From contig DCIW01000064.1 in NCBI GenBank assembly GCA_002317225.1, positions 1 to 15,490 on the forward strand: DNA of 15,490 bases. The letters run 5' to 3'. Shown here piece by piece: positions 6,083-11,984 of the stretch. Position 1 is the stretch's first letter. Every line of letters begins with the position of its first letter. A model generated the notes under the pieces. The model was given only the letters and a program-made list of their open reading frames with translations. It did no database searches and had not been told where the DNA came from. The stretch comes from Prevotellaceae bacterium UBA1716. GTDB taxonomy: Bacteria; Bacteroidota; Bacteroidia; Bacteroidales; Bacteroidaceae. Both the position numbers and the translations under genes were made by a program.

Positions 6083-6529
6083 TCAAAAGGGATATTTGTC
6101 TGTTGGTTCTGGTGCTGCAGGAGCAGTTGGCTGAACCGGTTGAGATGCCTGTGCTGACTGGACAGGAGCCTGTGCTGGAGCGTGGGCTTCAGAGATAGAC
6201 TTTGGAGTGAGCAACTCCATATTCTCTGCCATAATTTCTATTACTTGCCTGCGTTGTCCTGTTCGTTTGTCATCGTATGTGCGTGACTGAATCTTACCTT
6301 CAACGTAGAGCTTGTCACCCTTATGAACGTACTTTTCAACTGTTTCCGCCTGCTTACGCCAGAAGATTACAGTGTGCCACTCAGTACGATCAGGGACTGT
6401 TGTTCCGTTCTGAAGGGTATAACCCTTTTCTGTTGTTGCAAGACTAATCTGCGCAACACATGTGCCACCATCAAGATACCTTACTACAGGTTCCTGGCCC
6501 ACATTGCCAATAAGCATCACTTTGTTCAT
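6083..6529 (-). CDS. ssb: Single-stranded DNA-binding protein
   Basis: SSB coats single-stranded DNA during replication and repair. The N-terminal OB-fold (about 1-108) starts MNKVMLIGNVGQEPVVRYLD and contains the usual ISLATTE, TEWHTVIFWRKQAE, YVHKGDKLYVEGKIQSR and YEIMAENM-like strands (here VIEIMAENMELL). A Gln/Ala/Pro-rich linker (about 113-140) leads to the tip TDKYPF, which keeps the terminal Pro-Phe but has only one acidic residue next to it, fewer than the DDDIPF-type tip that recruits partner proteins. The ATG overlaps the aroC stop as ATGA, and kdsA starts about 5 nt after its stop. It is therefore embedded in a biosynthetic operon. Length 148 residues is within the family range. 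Confidence 0.93.
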   Translation of the reverse strand: MNKVMLIGNVGQEPVVRYLDGGTCVAQISLATTEKGYTLQNGTTVPDRTEWHTVIFWRKQAETVEKYVHKGDKLYVEGKIQSRTYDDKRTGQRRQVIEIMAENMELLTPKSISEAHAPAQAPVQSAQASQPVQPTAPAAPEPTDKYPF

Positions 6530-7602
6530 AGTTTCACGGTTTTATTTATAAGGTAATTATCAAGGATTGTCATTGCTGCCATTGCTTCCACAACTGGTAC
6601 TGCACGAGGAAGTACGCAAGGATCATGTCGACCTTTCACTTGGAGCATTGTGTCGTTACCATCCTTGTCAACTGTCGGTTGTTCACGGAGTTGTGTGGCT
6701 ACAGGTTTGAAGAGAACTCGGAAATAGATGTCTTGACCATTTGATATACCACCTTGGATACCTCCCGAATGATTTGTTCTTGTATCAATCTCTCCATTAT
6801 TATTGTAGAAGATGTCGTTCTGTTCCGAGCCTCTCTGCCCTACTCCATCAAAGCCTTCTCCGTATTCGAAGCCTTTTACAGCATTGATTCCAAGCATTGC
6901 TGCACCAAGTTGGGCATGAAGTTTGTCGAATGCAGGTTCGCCAAGTCCTATTGGACAACCTTTTATAACGCAAGTAATAACACCACCAATAGTATCACCA
7001 TCAGCCTTGACTTCAAGGATAAGTTTTTCCATTTCTGCCGCCTTCTCGGCATCTGGACAACGGACATTGTTCGACTCTACGAGATCCAAGTCATATTTCT
7101 TATAGTCTCTGTCGAGTGCAATATTGCCTACCTGACTTGTATAAGCCACAATATCAATACCGAGTTGACGAAGTGCCAACTTTGCAAAAGCACCACCAAC
7201 ACAACGTGAAATGGTTTCGCGAGCAGAACTTCTACCACCACCACGATGGTCGCGAAGTACATACTTCATCGAATATGTATAGTCTGCATGAGAAGGACGA
7301 TAAACATTACGTACATTTTCGTAATCTTTCGAATGCTGGTTCGTATTGCGTACAAGAAAACCAATTGGACAACCAGTAGACTTCCCTTCGAATACTCCTG
7401 AAAGGATTTCAACAACATCTCCTTCTTTACGACCTGTTGTAATTGCTGACTGACCTGGTTTGCGGCGATCAAGCTCGTGCTGAATGAAGTCGAGGTCGAT
7501 ATCAATACCTGCAGGCATTCCATCTACCACTCCTCCTACTCCTGCTCCATGGCTTTCACCAAATGTAGTCAGCGTAAATATATTTCCAAATGTATTTCTC
7601 AA
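6526..7602 (-). CDS. aroC: Chorismate synthase
   Basis: AroC converts EPSP to chorismate, the last shared step to the aromatic amino acids, folate and quinones, using reduced FMN. The 358-residue length is normal. Motifs: NTFGNIFTLTTFGESHG at the N-terminus with the catalytic-site His, YRPSHADYTY, HRGGGRSSARET, GIQGGISNGQDI, and the C-terminal GRHDPCVLPRAVPVVEAMAA. The start is TTG (complement of 7600-7602): it gives the family-typical MRNTFGN N-terminus, and no in-frame ATG occurs between it and the stop codon 42 nt upstream. slyD ends 69 nt upstream with no TAnnTTTG box between, so aroC is probably read from the slyD promoter. The stop overlaps the ssb start by 4 nt. Confidence 0.95.
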   Translation of the reverse strand: MRNTFGNIFTLTTFGESHGAGVGGVVDGMPAGIDIDLDFIQHELDRRKPGQSAITTGRKEGDVVEILSGVFEGKSTGCPIGFLVRNTNQHSKDYENVRNVYRPSHADYTYSMKYVLRDHRGGGRSSARETISRCVGGAFAKLALRQLGIDIVAYTSQVGNIALDRDYKKYDLDLVESNNVRCPDAEKAAEMEKLILEVKADGDTIGGVITCVIKGCPIGLGEPAFDKLHAQLGAAMLGINAVKGFEYGEGFDGVGQRGSEQNDIFYNNNGEIDTRTNHSGGIQGGISNGQDIYFRVLFKPVATQLREQPTVDKDGNDTMLQVKGRHDPCVLPRAVPVVEAMAAMTILDNYLINKTVKL

Positions 7603-7632
7603 TGTTCCATCTTTTACAGCAAGCGTCTTAAA

Positions 7633-7648
7633 ATAATGAATTCATTAT
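7633..7648. repeat. 16-bp perfect palindrome in the slyD-aroC gap
   Basis: ATAATGAATTCATTAT is its own reverse complement. It lies 31 nt upstream of the aroC TTG in the spacer after slyD. With no loop and an all-AT outer half it is a weak hairpin; on the minus strand it is followed by TTTAAGAC. It could be a protein-binding site or chance in AT-rich DNA. Confidence 0.35.
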
Positions 7649-7671
7649 CCCCAACCACTTACCAATTAATA

Positions 7672-8256
7672 TTAATCACCACAGCATCCGCTTGCGCAGC
7701 CGCCATCACCGCAGCCGCCTCCACAGCTTCCACAACCGCCACCACAGCCTCCGCAGCCGTTGCCTGAGAGAGCTTCTGCCATTTGTGCGATTTCTTCATT
7801 AGTAGCAAGGCGGTTTGTAACAACCGTACCCACGAAATGAAGATCTTGTCCTGCACGTGGGTGGTTCAAGTCGATTGTTACTGCATCAGACTTAATCTCA
7901 ATGATTGTTGCATTAAAACGCGAACCATCTTCTCCTTGCATTGGAACAACATTTCCTTCAAAAATGTGTTCTGTATCAAGCTTGCCATTTATTTCAAAGA
8001 TATTGCGAGGAACATCAAACATGAGTTCATCCTGAAATTCTCCATAAGCATCGGCACAAGGAATAACAAAATCAACAGAGCCACCTGCTTCTACATCTTT
8101 CACATTCTCCTCGAATGCAGGAATTACCATACCAAATCCTGAAAGGAACTGGAAAGGATGTTCTGTTTCACACTGTTCAACGAGTTCTTCAACTTCGTCT
8201 CCTTCTTCCTTTACATACATCTTGTATGCAACCGAAATATACTTGTTTTCTGCCAT
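7672..8256 (-). CDS. slyD: SlyD-type FKBP peptidyl-prolyl isomerase with Cys-rich tail
   Basis: SlyD proteins combine an FKBP prolyl isomerase domain with an inserted chaperone flap, and their C-terminal tail often binds Ni or other metals. I chose ATG 8256 (MAENKYISVAYKMYV); the 14-codon extension upstream crosses the promoter. The N-terminal FKBP part shows FGMVIPAFEENVKDV at 41-55 and CADAYGEF at 67-74. The insert-in-flap region spans about 75-125, and the FKBP fold resumes at IDLNHPRAGQDLHFVGTV (128-145). Residues 165-194 are almost only Gly and Cys, with eight Cys at 168, 171, 175, 178, 182, 187, 191 and 192 and no His, whereas E. coli SlyD mixes Cys and His. Length 194 residues. It likely heads the operon slyD-aroC-ssb-kdsA-kdsD. 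Confidence 0.9.
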   Translation of the reverse strand: MAENKYISVAYKMYVKEEGDEVEELVEQCETEHPFQFLSGFGMVIPAFEENVKDVEAGGSVDFVIPCADAYGEFQDELMFDVPRNIFEINGKLDTEHIFEGNVVPMQGEDGSRFNATIIEIKSDAVTIDLNHPRAGQDLHFVGTVVTNRLATNEEIAQMAEALSGNGCGGCGGGCGSCGGGCGDGGCASGCCGD

Positions 8257-8285
8257 AAAATTATATAGTAAATTGAATTCTTTTG

Positions 8286-8293
8286 CAAACTTA
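8286..8293 (-). promoter_or_regulatory. -7 box of a probable slyD operon promoter
   Basis: TAAGTTTG on the minus strand matches TAnnTTTG and lies 30 nt upstream of the chosen slyD ATG. No TTTG occurs at the expected -33 distance, so support rests on the -7 box and its position. Confidence 0.4.
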
Positions 8294-8334
8294 CGCAAAA
8301 TATTTCAAAATATCTATATTGACCGCCATATTTA

Positions 8335-8366
8335 TTTGTTCATTAACCATAAAAGTGCTATCTTCG
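8335..8366 (+). promoter_or_regulatory. Promoter of the GIN-domain lipoprotein gene
   Basis: TTTG at 8335-8338, a 20-nt spacer and TATCTTCG at 8359-8366 (one mismatch to TAnnTTTG) lie 31 nt upstream of the ATG at 8397. It is divergent from the slyD promoter, and the two -7 boxes are about 65 nt apart. Confidence 0.6.
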
Positions 8367-8396
8367 CAGAGTTTTAATCAATTTATTCATCTCTAA

Positions 8397-9137
8397 ATGA
8401 AAAAATACACCTTATTATATATAGGAGCAGCCCTTGCCATTTGCAGTTGTGGCCAACATAATAATCCAGACAAAGCTAACGCCTCAAATACAAAAGATCA
8501 AGGCGATACAGCAATTGAAGAGTCAAATTCACGGAGTTCTAAAGCTAACATTGTCACCAAGCAAATCCCTATTGGCGCTGAGTTCACTCACCTTATTGCA
8601 ATAAGCGGTGCTAATATTGTTTATACACAAGGCGACTACAAAATGGATGTTACGGGTGATTCATCTCTGATTGCGTTTCTTGAAACCGATATAGAATCAA
8701 AGATTCTCACAGTAAGTTTGAGTTCTGAGAAAAATCAAGACATCAATATCTACGAAGGCAAGCAGAACGTTACGATTAATCTCTCTGCTCCAGATCTTCA
8801 ATGTGTGTCAGTCTGCAGCAGTGGAGATTTCACATCGAAAGGAATGTGGAAAACCAACAAACTGGAATTCGGTATGATAGGCAATGGAAACCTTCATTGC
8901 GATAGCATTGAATGTGAGAAATTGGACTACCAAGCAACAGGTAAAGGAGATGCCTACTTCACTCATATAAAATCAAGTAAGTCTCGCTTTACAAATACTT
9001 CGACAAGCAACGTAGATGCGAACATCGAAACCAATCTGATCATAGCCGACAACCAAGGAACCAGCACTTTCAAATTCAAAGGCAAAGCAGAAACCAAAGA
9101 GATATATCAATCAAAAGAAGGAAAGATACTGTTTTAG
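8397..9137 (+). CDS. GIN-domain (DUF2807) lipoprotein
   Basis: The 246-residue protein starts with a lipoprotein signal peptide and lipobox ICS-Cys18 (MKKYTLLYIGAALAICSC). A polar Asn/Ser/Lys linker follows to about residue 50. Residues 52-225 fit the GIN (head) domain, DUF2807: FTHLIAISGANIVYTQG at 63-79, then KILTVSL, VTINLSAPDLQCVSVCSSGD, and repeated short strands such as LEFGMIGNGNLHCDSI and LDYQATGKGDAYF that suggest a right-handed beta-helix. Family members are putative adhesins or sensors at the cell envelope; no specific function is established that I can apply here. It stands alone between divergent slyD and a convergent membrane-protein pair, and its stop codon is inside a terminator hairpin. 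Confidence 0.88.
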   Translation: MKKYTLLYIGAALAICSCGQHNNPDKANASNTKDQGDTAIEESNSRSSKANIVTKQIPIGAEFTHLIAISGANIVYTQGDYKMDVTGDSSLIAFLETDIESKILTVSLSSEKNQDINIYEGKQNVTINLSAPDLQCVSVCSSGDFTSKGMWKTNKLEFGMIGNGNLHCDSIECEKLDYQATGKGDAYFTHIKSSKSRFTNTSTSNVDANIETNLIIADNQGTSTFKFKGKAETKEIYQSKEGKILF

Positions 9138-9150
9138 TATCTTTCCTTCT
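9116..9150. terminator. Perfect 15-bp terminator hairpin spanning the lipoprotein stop codon
   Basis: AGAAGGAAAGATACT (9116-9130) and AGTATCTTTCCTTCT (9136-9150) pair perfectly around the loop GTTTT. The left arm is still coding and the TAG stop is at 9135-9137. The 3' side has CTTTCCTTCTTATATATAG rather than a clean U-run. It may stop transcripts from both converging genes. Confidence 0.65.
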
Positions 9151-9159
9151 TATATATAG

Positions 9160-9193
9160 TGACTTAATCAAAGTATTTAATACGACTAAGTCA
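9160..9193. repeat. Second inverted repeat between convergent genes, possible terminator
   Basis: TGACTTAATC (9160-9169) pairs with GACTAAGTCA (9184-9193) with one mismatch, and GTAT/ATAC (9173-9176, 9180-9183) can extend the stem inside. It lies 11 nt beyond the stop of the 9204-9764 gene on the minus strand. The T-rich tail is poor, so termination is only likely. Confidence 0.5.
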
Positions 9194-9203
9194 TTACTGT
9201 AAT

Positions 9204-9764
9204 TTATTCTTCAGAACTCTTTTCGTTGTAAATATCATCATATTTGTCCTCACTACTTGAAGAACGATGATGATGATGGTGGTGATGATGATGATGTCCA
9301 GATCTGCTCCTGCTGCTATGGCTATGACTATGATGACCATCTGATTTAAGTCTGAAGTGTTCATTCCAGAATGATATCAAGTATAGATATATCAAGAACC
9401 ATGTGGTGAACTCCATAATGTAATACAACAAAATCCAAAAATTATAAGTTGTATAAGTATAGATATGCATACCTAACACTACGAATTTCGGAACGATGGC
9501 AAGTAATGCTCCTAATACAGAATTCTTCAAACCTATATTACTAACCTTTCCTACTCTGTAGAGATAGAAATACACAAAGAATACCATCATAGGCATCCAT
9601 GCGAAGTTGTCGGTAATAAAACGAGAATAGTAAAGGTTATCGACAGAACTGTTCGAAACATCCATAAAGAATGTTTCAAAAGCAACATAGCATTCCTTAA
9701 GAGTAATGATAATGAATACCAAAATTGGAAAGGAATCTTTATCGAATTTGATTGCAAGTTTCAT
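9204..9764 (-). CDS. Four-helix membrane protein with His10 C-terminal tail
   Basis: The 186-residue protein has four predicted membrane segments (about 12-32, 49-70, 80-104 and 108-133). The N-terminus MKLAIKFDKDSF lacks a cleavable signal. Its C-terminal 45 or so residues are hydrophilic: HHSHSHSSRSRSG, ten consecutive His (codons 9267-9296), RSSSSEDKYDDIYNEKSSEE. It is clearly related to the protein encoded just upstream (9778-10287), with the same helix order and matching stretches (FAWMPMMVFFVYFYLYRV against TSMWFMIAVWFLHIYLYSA; FWILLYYIMEFTTWFLIYLYL against WLIFYSVVELIIWISILVYL). The gap is 13 nt, so they are co-transcribed. The family and function are unknown to me. A His tail implies metal or pH sensitivity, but that is inference. 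Confidence 0.8.
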   Translation of the reverse strand: MKLAIKFDKDSFPILVFIIITLKECYVAFETFFMDVSNSSVDNLYYSRFITDNFAWMPMMVFFVYFYLYRVGKVSNIGLKNSVLGALLAIVPKFVVLGMHIYTYTTYNFWILLYYIMEFTTWFLIYLYLISFWNEHFRLKSDGHHSHSHSSRSRSGHHHHHHHHHHRSSSSEDKYDDIYNEKSSEE

Positions 9765-9777
9765 ATATCAAATTAGT

Positions 9778-10287
9778 CTAATTATCAATTGTATATCTTC
9801 TTTCCAACTCATCAAAGAGAGTAAAATACTTATTCGTCTTCTTAGTATGCTTATTGATCTGCTTATATTCCTGAAGGTAGCAGCGCCAGAGATAGCACAA
9901 ATACACCAAAATGCTAATCCAAATAATAAGTTCAACTACAGAATAGAAAATCAACCAACCATCATTCTTAAGATAATAGATTGCGAAAAATACTGTAGAG
10001 AAAAATTTGAACATTGCAGTCACAAGAGTGAAATTGGTAGTAACGTGCATACTTCTTCTACTTACCAAATCGGCACTATACAAGTAAATATGCAAGAACC
10101 ATACGGCAATCATAAACCACATGGAAGTGTCGATAAAGTGACGTACAAGCAAAAGGGTTGACTCCATCGTCTCCATAGAGTCACCTGCCACCATCATTGC
10201 TATACAATACCCCACCTTAACAACCAATGAGATAAAAATTCCTATAAGCAAATATTTTTGAAAAGGAAAGTTAATTACTATTTGCAT
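9778..10287 (-). CDS. Four-helix membrane protein, paralogue of the downstream gene
   Basis: This 169-residue protein has four hydrophobic segments (about 12-34, 47-70, 82-104 and 108-133) and a short basic, charged C-terminus (KQINKHTKKTNKYFTLFDELERRYTIDN) in place of the His-rich tail of its neighbour. Membrane segments 2 and 4 align well with the downstream paralogue, indicating a tandem duplication that has since diverged strongly. It begins at ATG 10287, about 35 nt after a near-ideal promoter. No catalytic motif is visible; the pair might form a hetero-oligomer. I do not recognise the family. Confidence 0.8.
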   Translation of the reverse strand: MQIVINFPFQKYLLIGIFISLVVKVGYCIAMMVAGDSMETMESTLLLVRHFIDTSMWFMIAVWFLHIYLYSADLVSRRSMHVTTNFTLVTAMFKFFSTVFFAIYYLKNDGWLIFYSVVELIIWISILVYLCYLWRCYLQEYKQINKHTKKTNKYFTLFDELERRYTIDN

Positions 10288-10321
10288 CTCTAAATATTTA
10301 AGTTAATATTAATTGACGTTG

Positions 10322-10353
10322 CAAAGGTACGAATTTTTCCATTAATATTCAAA
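10322..10353 (-). promoter_or_regulatory. Promoter of the membrane-protein pair
   Basis: On the minus strand TTTG (complement of 10350-10353), a 20-nt spacer and TACCTTTG (complement of 10322-10329) match the Bacteroidetes consensus exactly. It lies just past the terminator of the previous unit and 35 nt before the ATG at 10287. Confidence 0.75.
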
Positions 10354-10372
10354 TAATCTACAGTAATATATA

Positions 10373-10407
10373 CAAAAAAAATGCCAAGGAGCGTTGCTCC
10401 CTGGCAT
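10373..10407 (-). terminator. Classic intrinsic terminator of the secreted-protein/small-protein unit
   Basis: Read on the minus strand, ATGCCAGGGAGC (complement of 10396-10407), loop AAC and GCTCCTTGGCAT (complement of 10381-10392) form a 12-bp stem with one G-U pair, followed by a run of T residues (complement of 10373-10380). It lies 28 nt beyond the stop of the 61-residue protein. Confidence 0.9.
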
Positions 10408-10434
10408 ATTGTTGAAATTGCAATAAGCAATCTA

Positions 10435-10620
10435 TTACCAAGCTGATGAGAATGAGATACCACCACCGAAGCTCTTTGACTCAGCGATACGTACAACCGA
10501 TCCCTGTTCTGGAACTACTTTAGAAGCAATACCCTTCTGGATTGTACAACTTGTTGTGATAACATCCTTTGCCTCGAAACGTACTACGTTTACAATTGGC
10601 ATTTCAATTGACTTTTTCAT
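10435..10620 (-). CDS. 61-residue small protein of a Bacteroidales type
   Basis: The protein starts MKKSIEMPIVNVVRFEAKDV and continues ITTSCTIQKG to a glycine/serine-rich end (FGGGISFSSAW). It has no signal peptide or membrane helix. Short proteins of the form MKK-x-MP-x-V-x-V-[VI]-x-F-x-A-x-DVI-x-TS are familiar to me from Prevotella and Bacteroides, often next to secreted proteins, but I know of no function. Support for coding: ATG 34 nt after the stop of the upstream secreted-protein gene, an intact frame, and a strong terminator immediately after its stop, so it is the second gene of a two-gene unit. Its single Cys25 and conserved DVITTS part are the features to note. Confidence 0.7.
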   Translation of the reverse strand: MKKSIEMPIVNVVRFEAKDVITTSCTIQKGIASKVVPEQGSVVRIAESKSFGGGISFSSAW

Positions 10621-10653
10621 ATCTATTTCGTATTTTTTCTATTTCGTTAAACA

Positions 10654-11682
10654 TTACTTGTTGAAGTGCTTCTTTCCGTTCATGATAACGAAGCCCTTAG
10701 CGTCAGCAGCAACGCGAACACCCTGAAGGTTGTAAGCAGCAGTTGAAGAAGCTGTAGAAACAGACTTGATAACAGTAGTTTCGCCGTCTTCGCTTACGAT
10801 TGAGTAAACCTTAACTTCTGGCTGCTCATCAGTCTTTGGAGTAAGGTCAACGTTCTTAAGAACACAACGATATGCTGGAACGAAAACGTCAACACCTTGG
10901 AAATCCTCAGCTGCCCAGAACTTGTTGTCCTGAATGTAGTACTCAGAGAAGTCACCAGTGAGAGAGTAGTCAGTCAAAGTACCTGTGAGGCTATAAGCGA
11001 GATCTTCATAAACAGCATCCTCGCTACCGTTGATAGTACTTGGCTGAGCAACGATCTCAACCTTATTCTCTGCACCTTCAGTATAGTCGAAGTCGTGGAG
11101 GTGAACAACCATAGGAGTCATAGCTGCAACGTGGTGTAAGCCCTTAACAATGTCGAATTGAGTCTTATCAATACGCTTGAATGTAAGCAAATCATCTTCT
11201 ACCTTAGTAAGGATCTCGAAGTGCTCACCTTCACGCTGCTTTTCATACTTGAAACAGAATGGAACACATACAGTGTTGTATTCGTTCTTTACGATACGAG
11301 TATAAGATGCCTTAACAGCGTCAAACTTCTGAGTAGCGAGGAATGGATAGCCATCAGTAAGAACGAACTCATCGCAACCATATTCCTTATCTGAATTCCA
11401 AACGTAAACAACGTTAGTTGCATTAGCTGGCTTGTTCCAAGCCTTAGCGATGATGATAGCGTTAGTGTTCTGGCCTTTCATTTCGAAAGTTGTGCTCTTA
11501 AGGTTTGCTGTAACAGCTTCAACATTGATCTGACCAACACCTGTAGCTTCTACAGAAGTAAGGTATTCCTGAATTTGAGCAGGTGTAGCACTAGCTTCAA
11601 AGACCTTTTCTGCTACCTGAGCATTAGCTTCCCCAGCACCTAATGCAAGCGCAAGGGCGAGAATTGAGTAAATCTTTTTCAT
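10654..11682 (-). CDS. Secreted protein with short C-terminal YNLQG/NGKK module
   Basis: The 342-residue protein has a signal peptide (MKKIYSILALALALGAGEANA|Q, cleavage after residue 21). The middle of the protein (about 120-250) contains EYNTVCVPFCFKYEK and HHVAAMTPMVVHLHD, resembling the beta-rich repeats of many Bacteroidales surface proteins in which an N(T/S)VC(V/L)PF-type motif recurs. The last 27 residues (316-342), AYNLQGVRVAADAKGFVIMN followed by GKKHFNK, resemble the C-terminal modules (Y-[DN]-L-x-G-x-x-V ... KG-x-x-I-x-NGKK) common on secreted Bacteroidetes proteins and similar to type IX secretion sorting domains. Whether it is a working sorting signal cannot be told from this window. 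It has a textbook promoter. The small-protein gene follows after 33 nt. Confidence 0.85.
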   Translation of the reverse strand: MKKIYSILALALALGAGEANAQVAEKVFEASATPAQIQEYLTSVEATGVGQINVEAVTANLKSTTFEMKGQNTNAIIIAKAWNKPANATNVVYVWNSDKEYGCDEFVLTDGYPFLATQKFDAVKASYTRIVKNEYNTVCVPFCFKYEKQREGEHFEILTKVEDDLLTFKRIDKTQFDIVKGLHHVAAMTPMVVHLHDFDYTEGAENKVEIVAQPSTINGSEDAVYEDLAYSLTGTLTDYSLTGDFSEYYIQDNKFWAAEDFQGVDVFVPAYRCVLKNVDLTPKTDEQPEVKVYSIVSEDGETTVIKSVSTASSTAAYNLQGVRVAADAKGFVIMNGKKHFNK

Positions 11683-11747
11683 TTTGTTTTTTAATGTTTA
11701 TAATTAAAATTAATAATATATAAAATATCACATTTACGAATTCGATG

Positions 11748-11778
11748 CAAAGATACGACTTTTCTATTTACCGGCAAA
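11748..11778 (-). promoter_or_regulatory. Promoter of the secreted-protein/small-protein unit
   Basis: On the minus strand TTTG (complement of 11775-11778), a 19-nt spacer and TATCTTTG (complement of 11748-11755) match the consensus fully. The leader to ATG 11682 is about 60 nt, and a T-rich tract sits directly upstream of the -33 box. Confidence 0.8.
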
Positions 11779-11883
11779 GGTTTTTTAAAGAAATAAATAA
11801 AAAAAAATAAAAAAAAGTCATATTTCTTACCTAAATGTACTAATTAAGAACCTTTGTAAATCATTTTTACACATTTTTCTCAA

Positions 11884-11921
11884 AAATAGGGCCTCAAGAA
11901 TCTTATCCTGAGGACCTATTT
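11884..11921 (-). terminator. Intrinsic terminator of the outer-membrane barrel gene
   Basis: AAATAGG (11884-11890) pairs with CCTATTT (11915-11921), and CCTCA (11892-11896) with TGAGG (11909-11913), leaving one mismatch and a 12-nt loop. On the minus strand the tail is TTTTTGAGAAAAATG. It lies 63 nt beyond the stop at 11985. Confidence 0.7.
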
Positions 11922-11984
11922 CTTGTATTATAATGTGCATTACAAAACAATTTCGTTTCCTATATATATAAAAAGGTGTACATC

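Larger units (their letters stand above)
11683..11984. other. AT-rich intergenic region of 302 nt with promoter and terminator
   Basis: No gene is visible. It holds the terminator of the outer-membrane barrel gene (11884-11921) and the promoter of the secreted-protein gene (11748-11778). Immediately upstream of that promoter on the minus strand is an almost unbroken T-rich tract (complement of 11786-11818), which could act as an UP-like element. CAAAGGTT (11775-11782) and AACCTTTG (11849-11856) form an 8-bp inverted repeat around the tract. Confidence 0.5.

Noticed and set aside
8257..8298. N-terminal extension of SlyD
   Set aside because: It crosses the probable -7 box, and the SlyD family starts near MAENKYIS.
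1239..9193. CGACTAAGTCA shared between 1239-1249 and 9183-9193
   Set aside because: An 11-mer match between two AT-biased spacers is expected by chance in 15 kb, and the flanks do not agree.
9266..9297. ATG/GTG trinucleotide run as a microsatellite
   Set aside because: It is in frame within a conserved-looking coding sequence and encodes His10 with mixed codons, so it is treated as a protein feature.
10290..10496. 68-codon minus-strand frame
   Set aside because: It runs through the intrinsic terminator and the promoter of the membrane-protein pair and overlaps the small protein in another frame.
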